A DNA stretch of 64,000 bases, taken from an uncultured Candidatus Entotheonella sp. GTDB lineage: Bacteria > Tectomicrobia > Entotheonellia > Entotheonellales > Entotheonellaceae. The notes below the pieces were generated by a model that saw nothing but the letters and a program-made list of their open reading frames with translations, searched no databases and was not told the origin of the DNA. Below are positions 37,304 to 46,640 of this stretch, in pieces. Position numbers and translations under genes: made by a program. Where the stretch lies: positions 372,001 to 436,000 of the forward strand of contig OY282375.1 in the NCBI GenBank assembly GCA_958295825.1, in the 5' to 3' direction. Numbering within the stretch: the stretch's first letter is position 1; each line of letters starts with the position of its first letter.

Positions 37304-39043
37304 CATATACGCTGCTGTACTTGGCTGAGGCGTGCTGGAAATACAACATGCGCAAGAACGGCAACGCCTTCCGTGCCTTCTTGCGGGGGTGCTTCAGATG
37401 AACCGGCTCTACTACGGCGACTGCCTGACCGTGATGCAGGGATACATGGGCCTCGGTAGTGTAGACCTTATCTACTTGGACCCGCCCTTCAACAGCAATC
37501 GTAACTACAACGCCATTTACAAGGACGAAACGGGACGGGCGCTGCCAGACCAGATCGAGGCGTTTTGCGACCTGTGGACGCTGGACGCGGAACGCCAGCG
37601 TGCCATCCAGTCATGCCCGTGCTGATGCGTGATGCTGGCATTGACGATGCGGCGGCACAGCTGTGGAAACTGTGGCTTCACGCCTTGCGTCACACGCAGC
37701 CGCGTCTGCTGGCCTATCTGACGTATATGGCGGAGCGCCTCTTGCAAATGAAACCCATCCTGAAGCCAACTGGCTCGATTTATCTACACTGCGGTCCGAC
37801 CGCCAGCCACTATATCAAGGCGCTTATGGACGCCATCTTCGGACATGAAAATTTCAGGAGCGAGGTAATATGGAAGCGGACCTCTGCGTATGGCGGAGCA
37901 AAATGATGGGGGCCAATTCACGATACAATCCTGTTCTATTCAAAAACTGCCCGCTACGAATGGAACCGTGTGCTTCAGCCCTACGATCAAAATTACGTGG
38001 ACAGCTTCTACCGGAATGAAGATTCCAAGGGAGGCTACCAACTCGGGATTTGACAGGTGCTGGCACTCGTGATGGCGAATCCGGCATGCTATGGCGAGGC
38101 CACGGTCCCACGCTCAAAGGGCGGATTGGGCTCCCCCTCGCTCCTTTCCAGGCGGTGCCTTTGTTCCGAAATCGGTGCATGCCGCACTGGACTATCTCGA
38201 CGGTGAGGGGCGCATCAATTGGCCGTCAGGCGGGGATGGCGTGCCCCGCTTCAAGCGGTATCTCGACGATATGGAGGGTGTTCCCGCCCAGGACATTATT
38301 GTAGACATCCCGCCTCTTTCAGCCAAAGAAAGGCTCGGCTTTCTTACCCAAAAGCCAGTCACCTTACTTGAGCGCATCATCAAGGCGAGCAGCAACGAGA
38401 GGGACGTTGTGTTTGATCCCTTCTGTGGCTGCGCCACCACGCTTGAAGCAGCCCACAATCTCAATCGAAATGGATCGGCGTTGACATCGCTATCCATGCC
38501 GTCAAGCGTATAGCAGCGATCCGGCTACGTGACCGGCTTGGCTTGAAAGAGGGGACCGACTTCACCATCGAAGGCATCCCGCACACGCTGGCAGGCGCCC
38601 GCGACCTGTGGCAGCGAGCCCCCTATCATTTTCAGAAGTGGGCGGTTGAACAGGTTGACGGCTTCGTGACAACTTGGCGCACAGGCGACGGTGGGATTGA
38701 CGGACGCTTGTACTTCGCTCTACCAAACACGCCGACCCTGCAAAGCATGGCGATTGAAGTGAAGGGTGGGCAGGAGGTATCAATCCGTGACCTGCGTGCT
38801 TGAAAACGACGACGCCCTGCTGGCTGGGCTGGTCATCATGGAAAAACTGGGCGACCGTAAGGAGCAAAACTTCCGGCGTTTCATGGCCGAGGCAGGTGAT
38901 ATGGACGTGTTGTGCCTAAAGTACCCGCGCATGCAGATGCGATCGGTGCCGGAAATCTTGGACGGCAAAGGGTTTGACACGCCTGGAGCGGTTGCGCGAG
39001 GTATCCAGCAGGGCGTACTATTAAGCCCATAACTTATGGTTGC
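37304..39043 (+). mobile_element. IS1595-like element with methyltransferase passenger, copy 2 (left part missing)
   Basis: It begins inside the transposase gene (37304-37401 encodes TLLYLAEACWKYN through FLRGCF) and ends with a 21-bp terminal repeat at 39023-39043 related to that of copy 1 (core TAAGTTA/TAACTTA). The passenger gene start overlaps the transposase stop by 4 nt (ATGA at 37398-37401), the same arrangement as copy 1. The left end and most of the transposase gene are gone, cut off by the Tni-type relic. Confidence 0.75.
37398..39032 (+). pseudogene. decayed DNA methyltransferase with C-terminal Mrr-like nuclease region, copy 2
   Basis: The gene reads MNRLYYGDCLTVMQ, DLIYLDPPFNSN (motif IV), FDPFCGCATTLEAAHN (motif I), DGGIDGRLYFALPN with MAIEVKGG (nuclease-like D...ExK), and a C-terminal domain NFRRFMAEAGDMDVL ending QQGVLLSP. 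Segments lie in several frames (about 37398-37625, 37565-37906, 38091-38513, 38543-38803, 38766-39032). The region 37906-38090 is scrambled relative to copy 1. One change within LHCGPTASHY replaces the Asp of copy 1's DPTASH. It aligns with copy 1 over its whole length but the lesions differ, so each decayed separately. Confidence 0.75.
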
Positions 39044-39103
39044 GTTCGACTTTTTGTGCAAAGCCGCGTCAGAGCTTGAATCCCATCTGATACCCAACCA
39101 TAT

Positions 39104-39122
39104 CTTTTATGGGTCCTGAGCC
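39104..39122. repeat. solo end of an IS5-family (IS427-like) element
   Basis: CTTTTATGGGTCCTGAGCC matches the outer end of copies A-C with one or two differences and is followed by TA. No other part of the element is recognisable on its left side. It is a scar between the mobile cluster and the gene at 39158. Confidence 0.65.
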
Positions 39123-39157
39123 TAGGAAATTCCGTGAGTTTCTTATCGACGGCGCCC

Positions 39158-40267
39158 CTACAGCGCCGGTCGGCTGGAGGTGCCGTAGCCGGTGAGCTCG
39201 ACGTAGCCCTTGCCCACCGACAGGCCGTCCCATAACAACTTCACGGCCCCCTCCCAGTAATGCAGTGTACCGATCAGGCGGCTGCGGTTCTCCTGATCGG
39301 CCAATTCGACGACCACTTTCAGATCAAGCTGTTCCTGTGGAATAGACAGGCGCCAGCGCGACGGGTAGACGCCCTCGGTGCGCGGGCTTTGCCATCGCGC
39401 TTGGCTGGTCACGGCGAAGGCGCTGCCGTCGATGTACGTAGTGCTGCCGTCGGGGTGCACGATCGTGCCGCTGGCGAAGTCGGTGGTGCCGTCCTCGCGC
39501 CGCAGGAGAAAGAGCATGACCTCGCGCCGGTCGTCGAGTTGCAGGCTGAACCAATCCCAGCCGAGTTGGTGCGGCGCCAGGACGCTGGTGAAGAATTCCT
39601 TGTCCATCCAGCTTTCGCCGGCGACCTGCCACGTCTGGCCATCGAGGCTCAGTTGACCGCTGGTTTGCAGCCGAGTGAAGCTGTAGTACAGGCTGGCGCC
39701 GGTGCCGGACTGCGTTTTGCGGCTGTAGCCGTTGGGGCCTTGGAAGACGAGTGGCTTAACAGGCCGCGTGGACAGCGAGAAGGACATAGCCTGTGCGTCG
39801 TCGCGCATCTCGAAATCGAAGCCGCTGCCATTCCACGACAGACGCCACTTGCCGGGGGTGCCGGCCGGCCCCCGGCTCCAGGCGATCAGCGGCTCGGGCC
39901 AGGCGCCGAAGCCGCCCAACAGCGGGACGGCGCGGTAGATCACCTCACTGAAGCGGTGCTCGTTGCGGTCCAGGTCGCTGACCGCGGCGTGGCCCATGAT
40001 CAGGTCGCGGGCTGTCCAGGCGGAATCCGTGTCCGGCGCCGTCGGCAGCACGCCGATGCGGAAGAATGTGAACTGGTAGCCGAAGCGCCGTCCGTCTTCC
40101 GCCGTCAGGTGGCCGGTGAAGTACCACCATTCCGTTTTGTAGCCCGCGTGCGCCCAGTGATCGCGCGGGAACGACCAGGCATAATCCGGTTGCGCCGCTT
40201 TCCAGTCGTTCGCCACCGCCGGGTTCAAGACGCCAAGAATCAGCAGCGCGATGAGCACCCGTTTCAT
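39158..40267 (-). CDS. AttH/CrtC-like lipocalin-fold secreted protein
   Basis: A 369-aa protein with a cleavable signal peptide (MKRVLIALLILGVLNPAVA). The family signature is HAGYKTEWWYFTGHL, then FGYQFTFFRIGV, GESWMDKEFFTSVLAPHQLGWDW and GYVELTGYG. The family includes AttH and hydroxyneurosporene synthase-like proteins, with two lipocalin-like barrels. The ATG 40267 is preceded by GGAGGAGG and lies 17 bp after the permease stop. The AttE-AttF-AttG-AttH arrangement (ATPase, permease, AttH) suggests that it accepts a lipid or hydrophobic molecule extracted by the transporter. The cargo is unknown. Confidence 0.85.
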   Translation of the reverse strand: MKRVLIALLILGVLNPAVANDWKAAQPDYAWSFPRDHWAHAGYKTEWWYFTGHLTAEDGRRFGYQFTFFRIGVLPTAPDTDSAWTARDLIMGHAAVSDLDRNEHRFSEVIYRAVPLLGGFGAWPEPLIAWSRGPAGTPGKWRLSWNGSGFDFEMRDDAQAMSFSLSTRPVKPLVFQGPNGYSRKTQSGTGASLYYSFTRLQTSGQLSLDGQTWQVAGESWMDKEFFTSVLAPHQLGWDWFSLQLDDRREVMLFLLRREDGTTDFASGTIVHPDGSTTYIDGSAFAVTSQARWQSPRTEGVYPSRWRLSIPQEQLDLKVVVELADQENRSRLIGTLHYWEGAVKLLWDGLSVGKGYVELTGYGTSSRPAL

Positions 40268-40284
40268 CGTCCATCCTCCTCCCG

Positions 40285-42834
40285 CTATAAATCGTCCCGG
40301 CTCAGCGCCGCCGCGCTGGTCTGCCGGGCGCGGAAGGCCGGGTACAGGCTCGCCAGCACCGCGGCGCCAAGAATGGTCGCGGCCTGCTGGGCGATCAGGC
40401 TCCAATCCACGTACGGCTGAATCGTCCAGCCAAAATACGCGCGGTTGATAACGTAGATCAGCAGCCCGGCCAGCAGCACCCCGCCGATACTGCCCAGCGC
40501 CAGACCCATGACGCCCATGCTCAGGCCCTTGCCCACGAAGACGCCGAAGAGTTGCCGCCCCTTGGCGCCGAGCGAGCGGCACAGCGCCAACTCCGCGACC
40601 TGCTCGCGCGCCAGCACCAGCAGCATGAGGGCGATGCCGCAGACGGCGATGAGCAGGCTCATGAATTGCAGCAGGCGTGTAATGGCGAACGTCTGATCGA
40701 AGATGGCCAGCACCTCTTCGCGCAGACGTCGGTTGCTCCGTATTTCGAGCGGCGCGTCCGGCAGGGCGGCCTGTAGTTCAGCCACCACGGCTCCCACGTC
40801 GGCGCCGCGCTGCAGATACAGGGCGGTGCTGCTGACAGGACCCGGGCCGAACGCCTGCGTCATGGTTTGCAGATCCATGGCCACGGCGCCGTCGCCGGCA
40901 CTGTAATCGTAATACACGGCCACGACGGGAAATTTCATTACCCCGGTCGGCGTGTGAATGGGCAGGACATCGTCGACCCAAACGCCGGCCTTGCGGGCCA
41001 GCGTCTCACCGACGAAGACACCATGGCGCTCGCGCACCGCTTCGTATGGATCCGGCAGCGCACCGGGCAGAAAGGGAAATCGGCTGAGCCCCTGCGCCAA
41101 GCCCATCTCGACACCGGAAACGGTGATGCGCCGGTCGCCCGTGTAGCCGTGAAAGCGCCGCAAGCGGTCGACGGCCTGCACTGCCGGATGCCCCGTGACG
41201 GTGGCCATGACGTGCGGCTCCAGGCCACCGTCGCTGCCGGTGCCGCGCCACGAAGCCGGGGCGATGTACACGTCCGCTTGAATCGAGGTGCCGATCCACA
41301 CGCTGAGGGTCTGGCGAAAACTGCCGATCATCAGGGTGATGCCGATCAGCATGCTGACCGCCACCGCCAGCGACGCCACCGCCACCGAGGTCGTCTGCAG
41401 CCGCACGCCGAGCCCCTTCAGGCTGTATCCGAGGCCGAAACCCCGCACCCGGATGCGGGCGCACAGCTCGCGCACCAGCAGCGGGGTCAGCAGCGGCAGG
41501 GTGAGCAGCAGCACCACGGCGAGTACGAAACCGGCGTGCTGCCAGTGGCGGCCGTGCAGGCCGTACCAGGCGGCGGCCGTCAGCGGCAGCGCTACGCCGA
41601 GGCCAAACAGGCGCGGCGCCAGACTGCCGACCGCTTCGTGCAGCGTGAAGGCCGACAGCAGTGCTCGGGTATCGCGGCGCGCCACGTCGAGGGCGGGTAG
41701 CAGCGCCCCAATCACGGCGCCGCCGACGCCGATGACGATGCCGAGGGCGTACAACCACGTCGTCATCTCCAGGCGGGTGATTTCTTCCAGCAGATAAAGA
41801 TTGCTGAGCGTGGCGCTGACCACCCGCACGTTGGCCTGCGCCACGCCGTAGCCCAGCGGCAGGCCGAGGGCGGCGCCGAGGCCGCCGAGCAGACCGACCT
41901 CGGTGATGATGAGCGCAAACACCTGGCGGCGCGTGGCGCCCAGCGAGCGCAGCAGGCCGAGCTCCACGCGCCGCCGCACCAGGGCCGCTTGGGTGCTACT
42001 GTAGACGAGGAACATGCCGACGAACAGACTGATGAGACTGAGCGCGGTGAGATTGAGCTGAAACGCCGACAGCAAACCCTTGGCCTGCGCTTCCCGCTGT
42101 TCCGGCGTCACCACCCGCGCGGCCGGGCCGAGGCGCTCCTGCAGGCGGGCCCGCATGGCGCTGGTGTCGGCGCCGTCGGCAAGCTTGACGTCGATCTGAT
42201 GGATGGCGCCGGCGTCGCCGAACAGGCTCTGTGCCTGGGCGATGTCCATGACCGCCAGCTTGGGGCTGGCCAGCGGATTGAGGGTGTGGAAATCGACCAG
42301 CGCGCCGACCGTCAGACGCACCAGACGGGAGCCCCGCGACACCGTGAAGGCGTCACCGGCGCGCCAGCCCATTTGCTCGGCCAGGAGCGGCGTCAGGGCC
42401 ACCCAACCCGGCTGGCTGAGGGCCACCGCCGGGTCGCCCGGCTCGCCTTGCCAAGGGATGTCGACCGGGGTGAAGAAATCGACGCCGATGAGGTCGAGCA
42501 TGCCGCCATCAGCCTGCCCTGAACTTGATTCAGGGTCGCCGGACAAGGCCACGGCGGCACGCCACAACGGCCAGGCCGCCTGCACGCCGGGCGTGGACAG
42601 AACGCGCGGATAAAGGTCTTCGGGGAAGCTCGGCGCATAACCGAGCACACTGAGATCGGCCTCGCCGCTGACCGCCTTGACGCTGCCCGCGAAAGCGGCG
42701 ATGGCGTTGCGGTTGATGATCTGGATCGACAGCACCGCGGCGACGCCGAGGGCGACGCCCAAAATGGTGAGCAGGTATAGACTGCCGCCGGCTCGCAGGT
42801 GGGCCGCCATGGCGCTGACGAAATAGCGTCGCAT
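40285..42834 (-). CDS. FtsX-like ABC transporter permease (MacB/AttG type)
   Basis: An 849-aa membrane protein. It has an N-terminal TM helix (LYLLTILGVALGVAAVLSIQ), then a large periplasmic domain. Next come three TM helices with ELGLLRSLGATRRQVFALI, a middle TM pair, a second periplasmic domain and a C-terminal FtsX-like TM triplet with LALCRSLGAKGRQLFGVFVG. This duplicated 10-TM layout is typical of AttG/YbbP-type permeases working with LolD-like ATPases in envelope lipid or toxin export. It shares one base with the ATPase gene, so they are translationally coupled. Confidence 0.88.
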   Translation of the reverse strand: MRRYFVSAMAAHLRAGGSLYLLTILGVALGVAAVLSIQIINRNAIAAFAGSVKAVSGEADLSVLGYAPSFPEDLYPRVLSTPGVQAAWPLWRAAVALSGDPESSSGQADGGMLDLIGVDFFTPVDIPWQGEPGDPAVALSQPGWVALTPLLAEQMGWRAGDAFTVSRGSRLVRLTVGALVDFHTLNPLASPKLAVMDIAQAQSLFGDAGAIHQIDVKLADGADTSAMRARLQERLGPAARVVTPEQREAQAKGLLSAFQLNLTALSLISLFVGMFLVYSSTQAALVRRRVELGLLRSLGATRRQVFALIITEVGLLGGLGAALGLPLGYGVAQANVRVVSATLSNLYLLEEITRLEMTTWLYALGIVIGVGGAVIGALLPALDVARRDTRALLSAFTLHEAVGSLAPRLFGLGVALPLTAAAWYGLHGRHWQHAGFVLAVVLLLTLPLLTPLLVRELCARIRVRGFGLGYSLKGLGVRLQTTSVAVASLAVAVSMLIGITLMIGSFRQTLSVWIGTSIQADVYIAPASWRGTGSDGGLEPHVMATVTGHPAVQAVDRLRRFHGYTGDRRITVSGVEMGLAQGLSRFPFLPGALPDPYEAVRERHGVFVGETLARKAGVWVDDVLPIHTPTGVMKFPVVAVYYDYSAGDGAVAMDLQTMTQAFGPGPVSSTALYLQRGADVGAVVAELQAALPDAPLEIRSNRRLREEVLAIFDQTFAITRLLQFMSLLIAVCGIALMLLVLAREQVAELALCRSLGAKGRQLFGVFVGKGLSMGVMGLALGSIGGVLLAGLLIYVINRAYFGWTIQPYVDWSLIAQQAATILGAAVLASLYPAFRARQTSAAALSRDDL

Positions 42835-43577
42835 CAGGAGGGACTGGGGACCGCGGGCGCCTCGGCCTCGGCGTGCGGGCTCAGGAGGCCGCTGTGCAGA
42901 CGCCAGACTTCGTCCGCCAAGCCGGACACCTCGCGGCTGTGGGTCACGAAAATGAGCGTAGCGCCTTCCTCGGCGACCAGCGACAGCATCAATTTCATGA
43001 CGCGCCAGCCGTTTTCGTCGTCGAGGTTGCCGGTGGGCTCGTCGGCGAGCAGCAGGTTGGGGCGGCGCAGCAGGGCGCGGCAGATGGCGACGCGCTGCAT
43101 CTCGCCACCGGAGAGCTTTTGCACCCGCTCGTGGGCTCGGTCGCTCAGGCCGACGCGGGCCAGAAGCTGCGCCACGCGGGGCTCGAACCGGTGCGACTTA
43201 TCGCCGGCAATGAGGGCCGGCAGGGCGACGTTGTCGTGCACCGACAAGTGTGGCATGAGGTAGAAGAATTGGAAGACGAGGCCGACGTGGTCGCGCCGCA
43301 GGGTGGTGCGGGCGGTTTCGGACATCGTGGCCAGGGAGCGGCCCATCACCCGGACGTCGCCGCGGGTGGGCGCGTCGATGCCGGCGGCGAGGTGCAGCAG
43401 GGTGGACTTGCCGCTGCCGCTGCGGCCTACGATGGCGATGCGGCGGCCCGCCGGCGCATTGAAGGATACGTCCTGCAGAACGTGCCGCTGCTCGCCGCTT
43501 GGGGCCGCGTAAGCCTTGCTCACGGCGTCGAACGCGAGAACGGCTGGCGAGTTGTCTGCCACGGGCTGGCTTTCCAT
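42834..43577 (-). CDS. LolD/MacB-type ABC transporter ATP-binding protein
   Basis: A 247-aa ATPase with Walker A GRSGSGKST, Q-loop FQFFYLMPHLSV, signature LSGGEMQRVAICRALL, Walker B LLLADEPTGNLD and H-loop VTHSRE. It energises the permease encoded next (40285-42834). The first gene of the leftward att-like operon. The methyltransferase gene at 43596-44651 precedes it by 18 bp on the same strand and may share the transcript. Confidence 0.93.
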   Translation of the reverse strand: MESQPVADNSPAVLAFDAVSKAYAAPSGEQRHVLQDVSFNAPAGRRIAIVGRSGSGKSTLLHLAAGIDAPTRGDVRVMGRSLATMSETARTTLRRDHVGLVFQFFYLMPHLSVHDNVALPALIAGDKSHRFEPRVAQLLARVGLSDRAHERVQKLSGGEMQRVAICRALLRRPNLLLADEPTGNLDDENGWRVMKLMLSLVAEEGATLIFVTHSREVSGLADEVWRLHSGLLSPHAEAEAPAVPSPS

Positions 43578-43595
43578 GCGAGGCGGGCGCCTGGG

Positions 43596-44651
43596 CTAGG
43601 GGTAGCAGGCGTAAACAGTGTTCATCTGGTCGTGCGGGTCGGCCACCTCGACGCGCGTGAATCCCGCCTCGGCGAGCATGCGGCGAGCCAACTGCTCGCC
43701 CCACACGGTGCCGAGGCCGGCGCCGTCGTGGGCCAACGAAACGGTCATGCAGTGCATCACGCTGACGGAGTAGAGCGCCGGCGCGACGGACGTGCCGATG
43801 TTGTCCTCGAGATGGCTGGAGGCTTTGATATCGAGCATCAAAAACGTGCCGTCAGGGGCCAGGGCGGCGCGGATCTGGTTCAACACGCCCTGGGGATCGA
43901 CCTGGTCGTGGATGGCGTCGAAGGCGGTAATCAGATCGAATTTCGGCTCCGTGGAGAAATGCCGTACGTCCTGCACCTCGAAGCTGGCGTTGCTCAGGCC
44001 GTATGCCTGCGCCTCCTCGCAGGCGCTTTCGATGGCGTCCTGGCCGATGTCATAGCCGACGAAAGTAGAGGCGGGGAAGGCTTGCGCCATCAGATTGGCG
44101 GCGTGGCCGGTGCCGCAGCCGACGTCGCAGGCGCGCAGGCCACGGCTGAGGCGCTCCGTGAGGCCGGGCACAGCCGGAAGGTAGTTGCTGAGCAGAAAGC
44201 GGTCGTGCCGGCGACGGCTGCCGAGATTCTGGAAATTGGTGAAATCGGGCCGAAAGGCCGTATACGGCACGCCGCCGCCGTTTTTGAAAGCCTCGGTGAC
44301 GCCTTGCACGTGTTTGGTGAACAGCACGGTGCGGTGGGCGAAGGCGGTGACGTTGTCGATGCCGGTAAGCAGGCCGGCGTGTTCGGGTGGCAGGGTGTAG
44401 GTGAGGGTGTCAGCGTCGTATTCGAAGATGCCGCCGGTAACCATGGCGCCGAGCCATTCGCGCACGTAGCGTTCCTGCAGGCCGGCGCGTTCGGCGAGTT
44501 GCTTGCTGGTCGACGGGCCCTGGACGGCGGCGTCGAAAAGGCCGAGGTCGTCGCCGATTTTCAGCATCAGGTTGAGCATGCCGCCGTTGTTGATGCCCGC
44601 CAAAGTGTGCCGGAAGGTGCGTAGCTTTTGTTGATCGAGATGCACCGCCAT
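43596..44651 (-). CDS. class I SAM-dependent methyltransferase with N-terminal winged-helix domain (Rv2258c-like)
   Basis: A 351-aa protein. N-terminal residues about 15-90 form a winged-helix module (STSKQLAERAGLQERYVREW). A linker follows (GGGVPYTAFRPDFTNFQ). The Rossmann methyltransferase domain has ACDVGCGTGHAANLMAQAF, FDLITAFDAIHDQVDP and GTFLMLDIKAS. The architecture matches the Rv2258c group and other small-molecule methyltransferases. The substrate is unknown. It is placed before the att-like exporter operon. Confidence 0.82.
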   Translation of the reverse strand: MAVHLDQQKLRTFRHTLAGINNGGMLNLMLKIGDDLGLFDAAVQGPSTSKQLAERAGLQERYVREWLGAMVTGGIFEYDADTLTYTLPPEHAGLLTGIDNVTAFAHRTVLFTKHVQGVTEAFKNGGGVPYTAFRPDFTNFQNLGSRRRHDRFLLSNYLPAVPGLTERLSRGLRACDVGCGTGHAANLMAQAFPASTFVGYDIGQDAIESACEEAQAYGLSNASFEVQDVRHFSTEPKFDLITAFDAIHDQVDPQGVLNQIRAALAPDGTFLMLDIKASSHLEDNIGTSVAPALYSVSVMHCMTVSLAHDGAGLGTVWGEQLARRMLAEAGFTRVEVADPHDQMNTVYACYP

Positions 44652-44835
44652 TGCCTGTTCCCCCCCTGGTTGTCGTGCCGCCCAAAGCCTGCTGGTTAAA
44701 GGGTGAGTATCGACGATTGCCGGGCGGAAGACAAGACAAAGTCACGCGCTTGGATCGTTGCGCGGGGCATCGGGTGCGGTGATAATGTTTCGCCGCTTGG
44801 CGTGCGGCGAAATGTCGGGTTACGCTGTGCCAGGA

Positions 44836-45092
44836 GCCTGTTGACATTCCAGAAGCAACCCTGCGGTCGTAGGAGTCGCCGGCTTGGCACGGGCGTCAAT
44901 GGGGGATGCCTCTCTGGGAGCGCGGGCATCTTGCCCGCAGGGTTCCGCCTTAGCGGGCTGGAAACCCACGCTCCCAGGCATGGGAAGCGTGGCGATGAGG
45001 CCACCAGGCGACTTCTGAAACCGTCCAGAACAAGGGCGGGATCACTCACAAACACTCTCTTCGTGTCGATCGCGCAAATGTCAACAGGCCCT
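44836..45092. repeat. MITE-like segment with IS5-type ends and an internal hairpin
   Basis: The left edge GCCTGTTGACATT and right edge AATGTCAACAGGCCCTA match the ends of the IS5-family element at 51768-52619. The inside (about 225 bp) has no transposase. It contains a long imperfect hairpin at 44914-44977: CTGGGAGCG pairs with CGCTCCCAG, with a nested GCGGGCA/TGCCCGC stem. The left edge has one mismatch and lacks a flanking TA. It fills the divergent gap between the methyltransferase gene and the gene at 45141. A short AT-rich stretch at 45110-45135 may hold the promoter of the latter. Confidence 0.6.
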
Positions 45093-45140
45093 AATCCGAC
45101 CTGCATTGTCCAAAAACGTTAAACATTTAGGAATCACAGA

Positions 45141-45893
45141 ATGAGTGATGGCTACGATATCGAATTCTTCTGGGATCCGGTATGCCCCTTCGCGTGGATC
45201 ACCTCGCGGTGGGTGGAGAAGGTGGCGGCGCAGACGGGTTACCGGGTGGATTGGCGTTTCATTTCGCTGCGGCTGCTGAACAAGCATAAGGACTACGCGA
45301 CCGACTTCCCGCCCGATTACGAGCATTTTCACGGCGCCGGGCTGCGCATGCTGCGGGTTGCCGCCAAGGCGCGGGCCGAGTTGGGCCGAGAGCCGATGGG
45401 GCCGTTGTACGCAGCGTATGGCCAAGCCTATTGGGAGCAGGAGAAGGGCTCCGGCATGCGCCAGCGGTTGGGCACGGCAGCGCATATCAGCGATACGCTG
45501 GCGGCGGCCGGGCTGCCCACGACGTTCGCCGCCGCGGCCGACGACACCGGCTGGGACGCGGAGCTTGAGGCCGAAACCGAGCTGGCGCTCAGCCGCACCG
45601 GGCGCGACGTCGGCACCCCCATCATCACATTCGAGCCGCCCGATGGGCTGTCGTTCTTTGGTCCGGTGATCTCCCGCGTGCCCAGCGATGCGGACGCCGT
45701 GACGTTGTGGAACGCCGTCATCACCTTGGCGCGGTTTCCCGGTTTTGCCGAACTCAAACGCAGCTTGCGCGAGGTGCCGCAATTACGCCTGCTGGGCGCT
45801 CTCAGCGATGCCCCGGAACAGGAGGACTGGCAAGGCGGCCACCGCGCCAACGCACTGCCAAACACGGGGAACGAGGACAAGATTGAGGGGTGA
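45141..45893 (+). CDS. DsbA-fold protein of the Rv2466c (mycothiol-dependent reductase)-like family
   Basis: A 250-aa thioredoxin-fold protein. Its first strand and helix read IEFFWDPVCPFAWITSRWVE. Rv2466c has CPWC at this place. Here only the first Cys is kept (CPFA), as in many uncharacterised relatives. GTPIITFEPPDGLSFFGPVISR matches the cis-proline and substrate side. 2-hydroxychromene-2-carboxylate isomerase-type proteins are an alternative. Without the resolving Cys, a disulfide-exchange role is unlikely and a glutathione/mycothiol-transferase-like role is more so. Confidence 0.75.
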   Translation: MSDGYDIEFFWDPVCPFAWITSRWVEKVAAQTGYRVDWRFISLRLLNKHKDYATDFPPDYEHFHGAGLRMLRVAAKARAELGREPMGPLYAAYGQAYWEQEKGSGMRQRLGTAAHISDTLAAAGLPTTFAAAADDTGWDAELEAETELALSRTGRDVGTPIITFEPPDGLSFFGPVISRVPSDADAVTLWNAVITLARFPGFAELKRSLREVPQLRLLGALSDAPEQEDWQGGHRANALPNTGNEDKIEG

Positions 45894-45897
45894 CGCC

Positions 45898-46637
45898 ATG
45901 GCCGTATCGACGCGCGACATGACGGTTGCCGACCTGCTGGAGCGCTTTGGCCCGATGCCCGCCAAGCGCATCCGTACGAATCCGCCGCCGGGCACCGCCA
46001 CCGAACAAGACGTGATTGACATTGAGGCGCGGGAGTCCCGCCTCTGCGAGTTGGTGGACGGTGTGCTGGTGGAGAAAACCGTAGGTTATTACGAATCGCA
46101 TCTGGCCGTGCAACTCATTTATTTTCTCGCCGGGTTCGTCAGACGACACCGTTTGGGCGTTGTCGCCGGCGAGGCTGGCATGATGCGCCTATCGGCTGGT
46201 CTGGTGCGCATTCCCGACGTTTCGTTCATCTCATGGGAGCGGCTGCCCGGACGCCGTGTTCCGCGCCAACCGATCACCGACCTGGCGCCGGATTTGGCAG
46301 TAGAGGTGATTAGAGCACTTTCGGAGCAGATTGACTTGCATTCGAAACCACGAAATTGCTGTGCTTTACGAGTTGGTCCCTCAATAATTCCATTAGATAC
46401 GGAAATGCTCTAGTCTGAGCAACACGACCGACCCGTGAGATGGAGCGGAAACTGCAGGAATACCTGGCCGCCGGGGTGAGGCTGGCGTGGTACGTGCTGC
46501 CGGGGCCTCAGGAGATCCACGTGTACACGGCTGAGCGGCATGATGTTTTGACGCTTGACCAGGAGCTTGCCGGCGGCGACGTGCTGCCGGGGTTTGTGCT
46601 GCCGGTACGGCAGTTGTTTGAAGAATCGGAGGAATAA
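45898..46637 (+). pseudogene. Uma2-family PD-(D/E)XK nuclease-like gene broken by a MITE
   Basis: The first part (from ATG 45898) reads LCELVDGVLVEKTVGYYESH, then VRIPDVSFISWERLPG and APDLAVEVI, the acidic active-site segments of Uma2/DUF820 proteins. At 46311 a 98-bp MITE enters after VEVI. The second part resumes as REMERKLQEYLAAGVRLAWY to 46637. Even with the MITE removed (EVISLSNTTD...), one extra base near 46433 would shift the frame, so there are two lesions. Uma2 genes are often multicopy. Their biological role is unclear. Confidence 0.85.
46313..46410. repeat. 98-bp MITE related to IS630-type ends
   Basis: The ends GAGCACTTTCGG and CGGAAATGCTC are inverted repeats with two mismatches. 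TA flanks each side (46311-46312, 46411-46412), as expected for IS630/Tc1-type target sites. A similar end sequence (GAGCACTTCCGCATC) is at 50903-50917, beside the IS630 relic whose own end is GAGCAATTTCGG. It could be mobilised by an IS630 transposase, but the only one in the window is dead. Confidence 0.8.
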
Positions 46638-46640
46638 GTC

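Noticed and set aside
42873..44624. 583-codon plus-strand frame opposite the ABC ATPase and methyltransferase genes
   Set aside because: Shadow frame. Both minus-strand genes have full sets of motifs.
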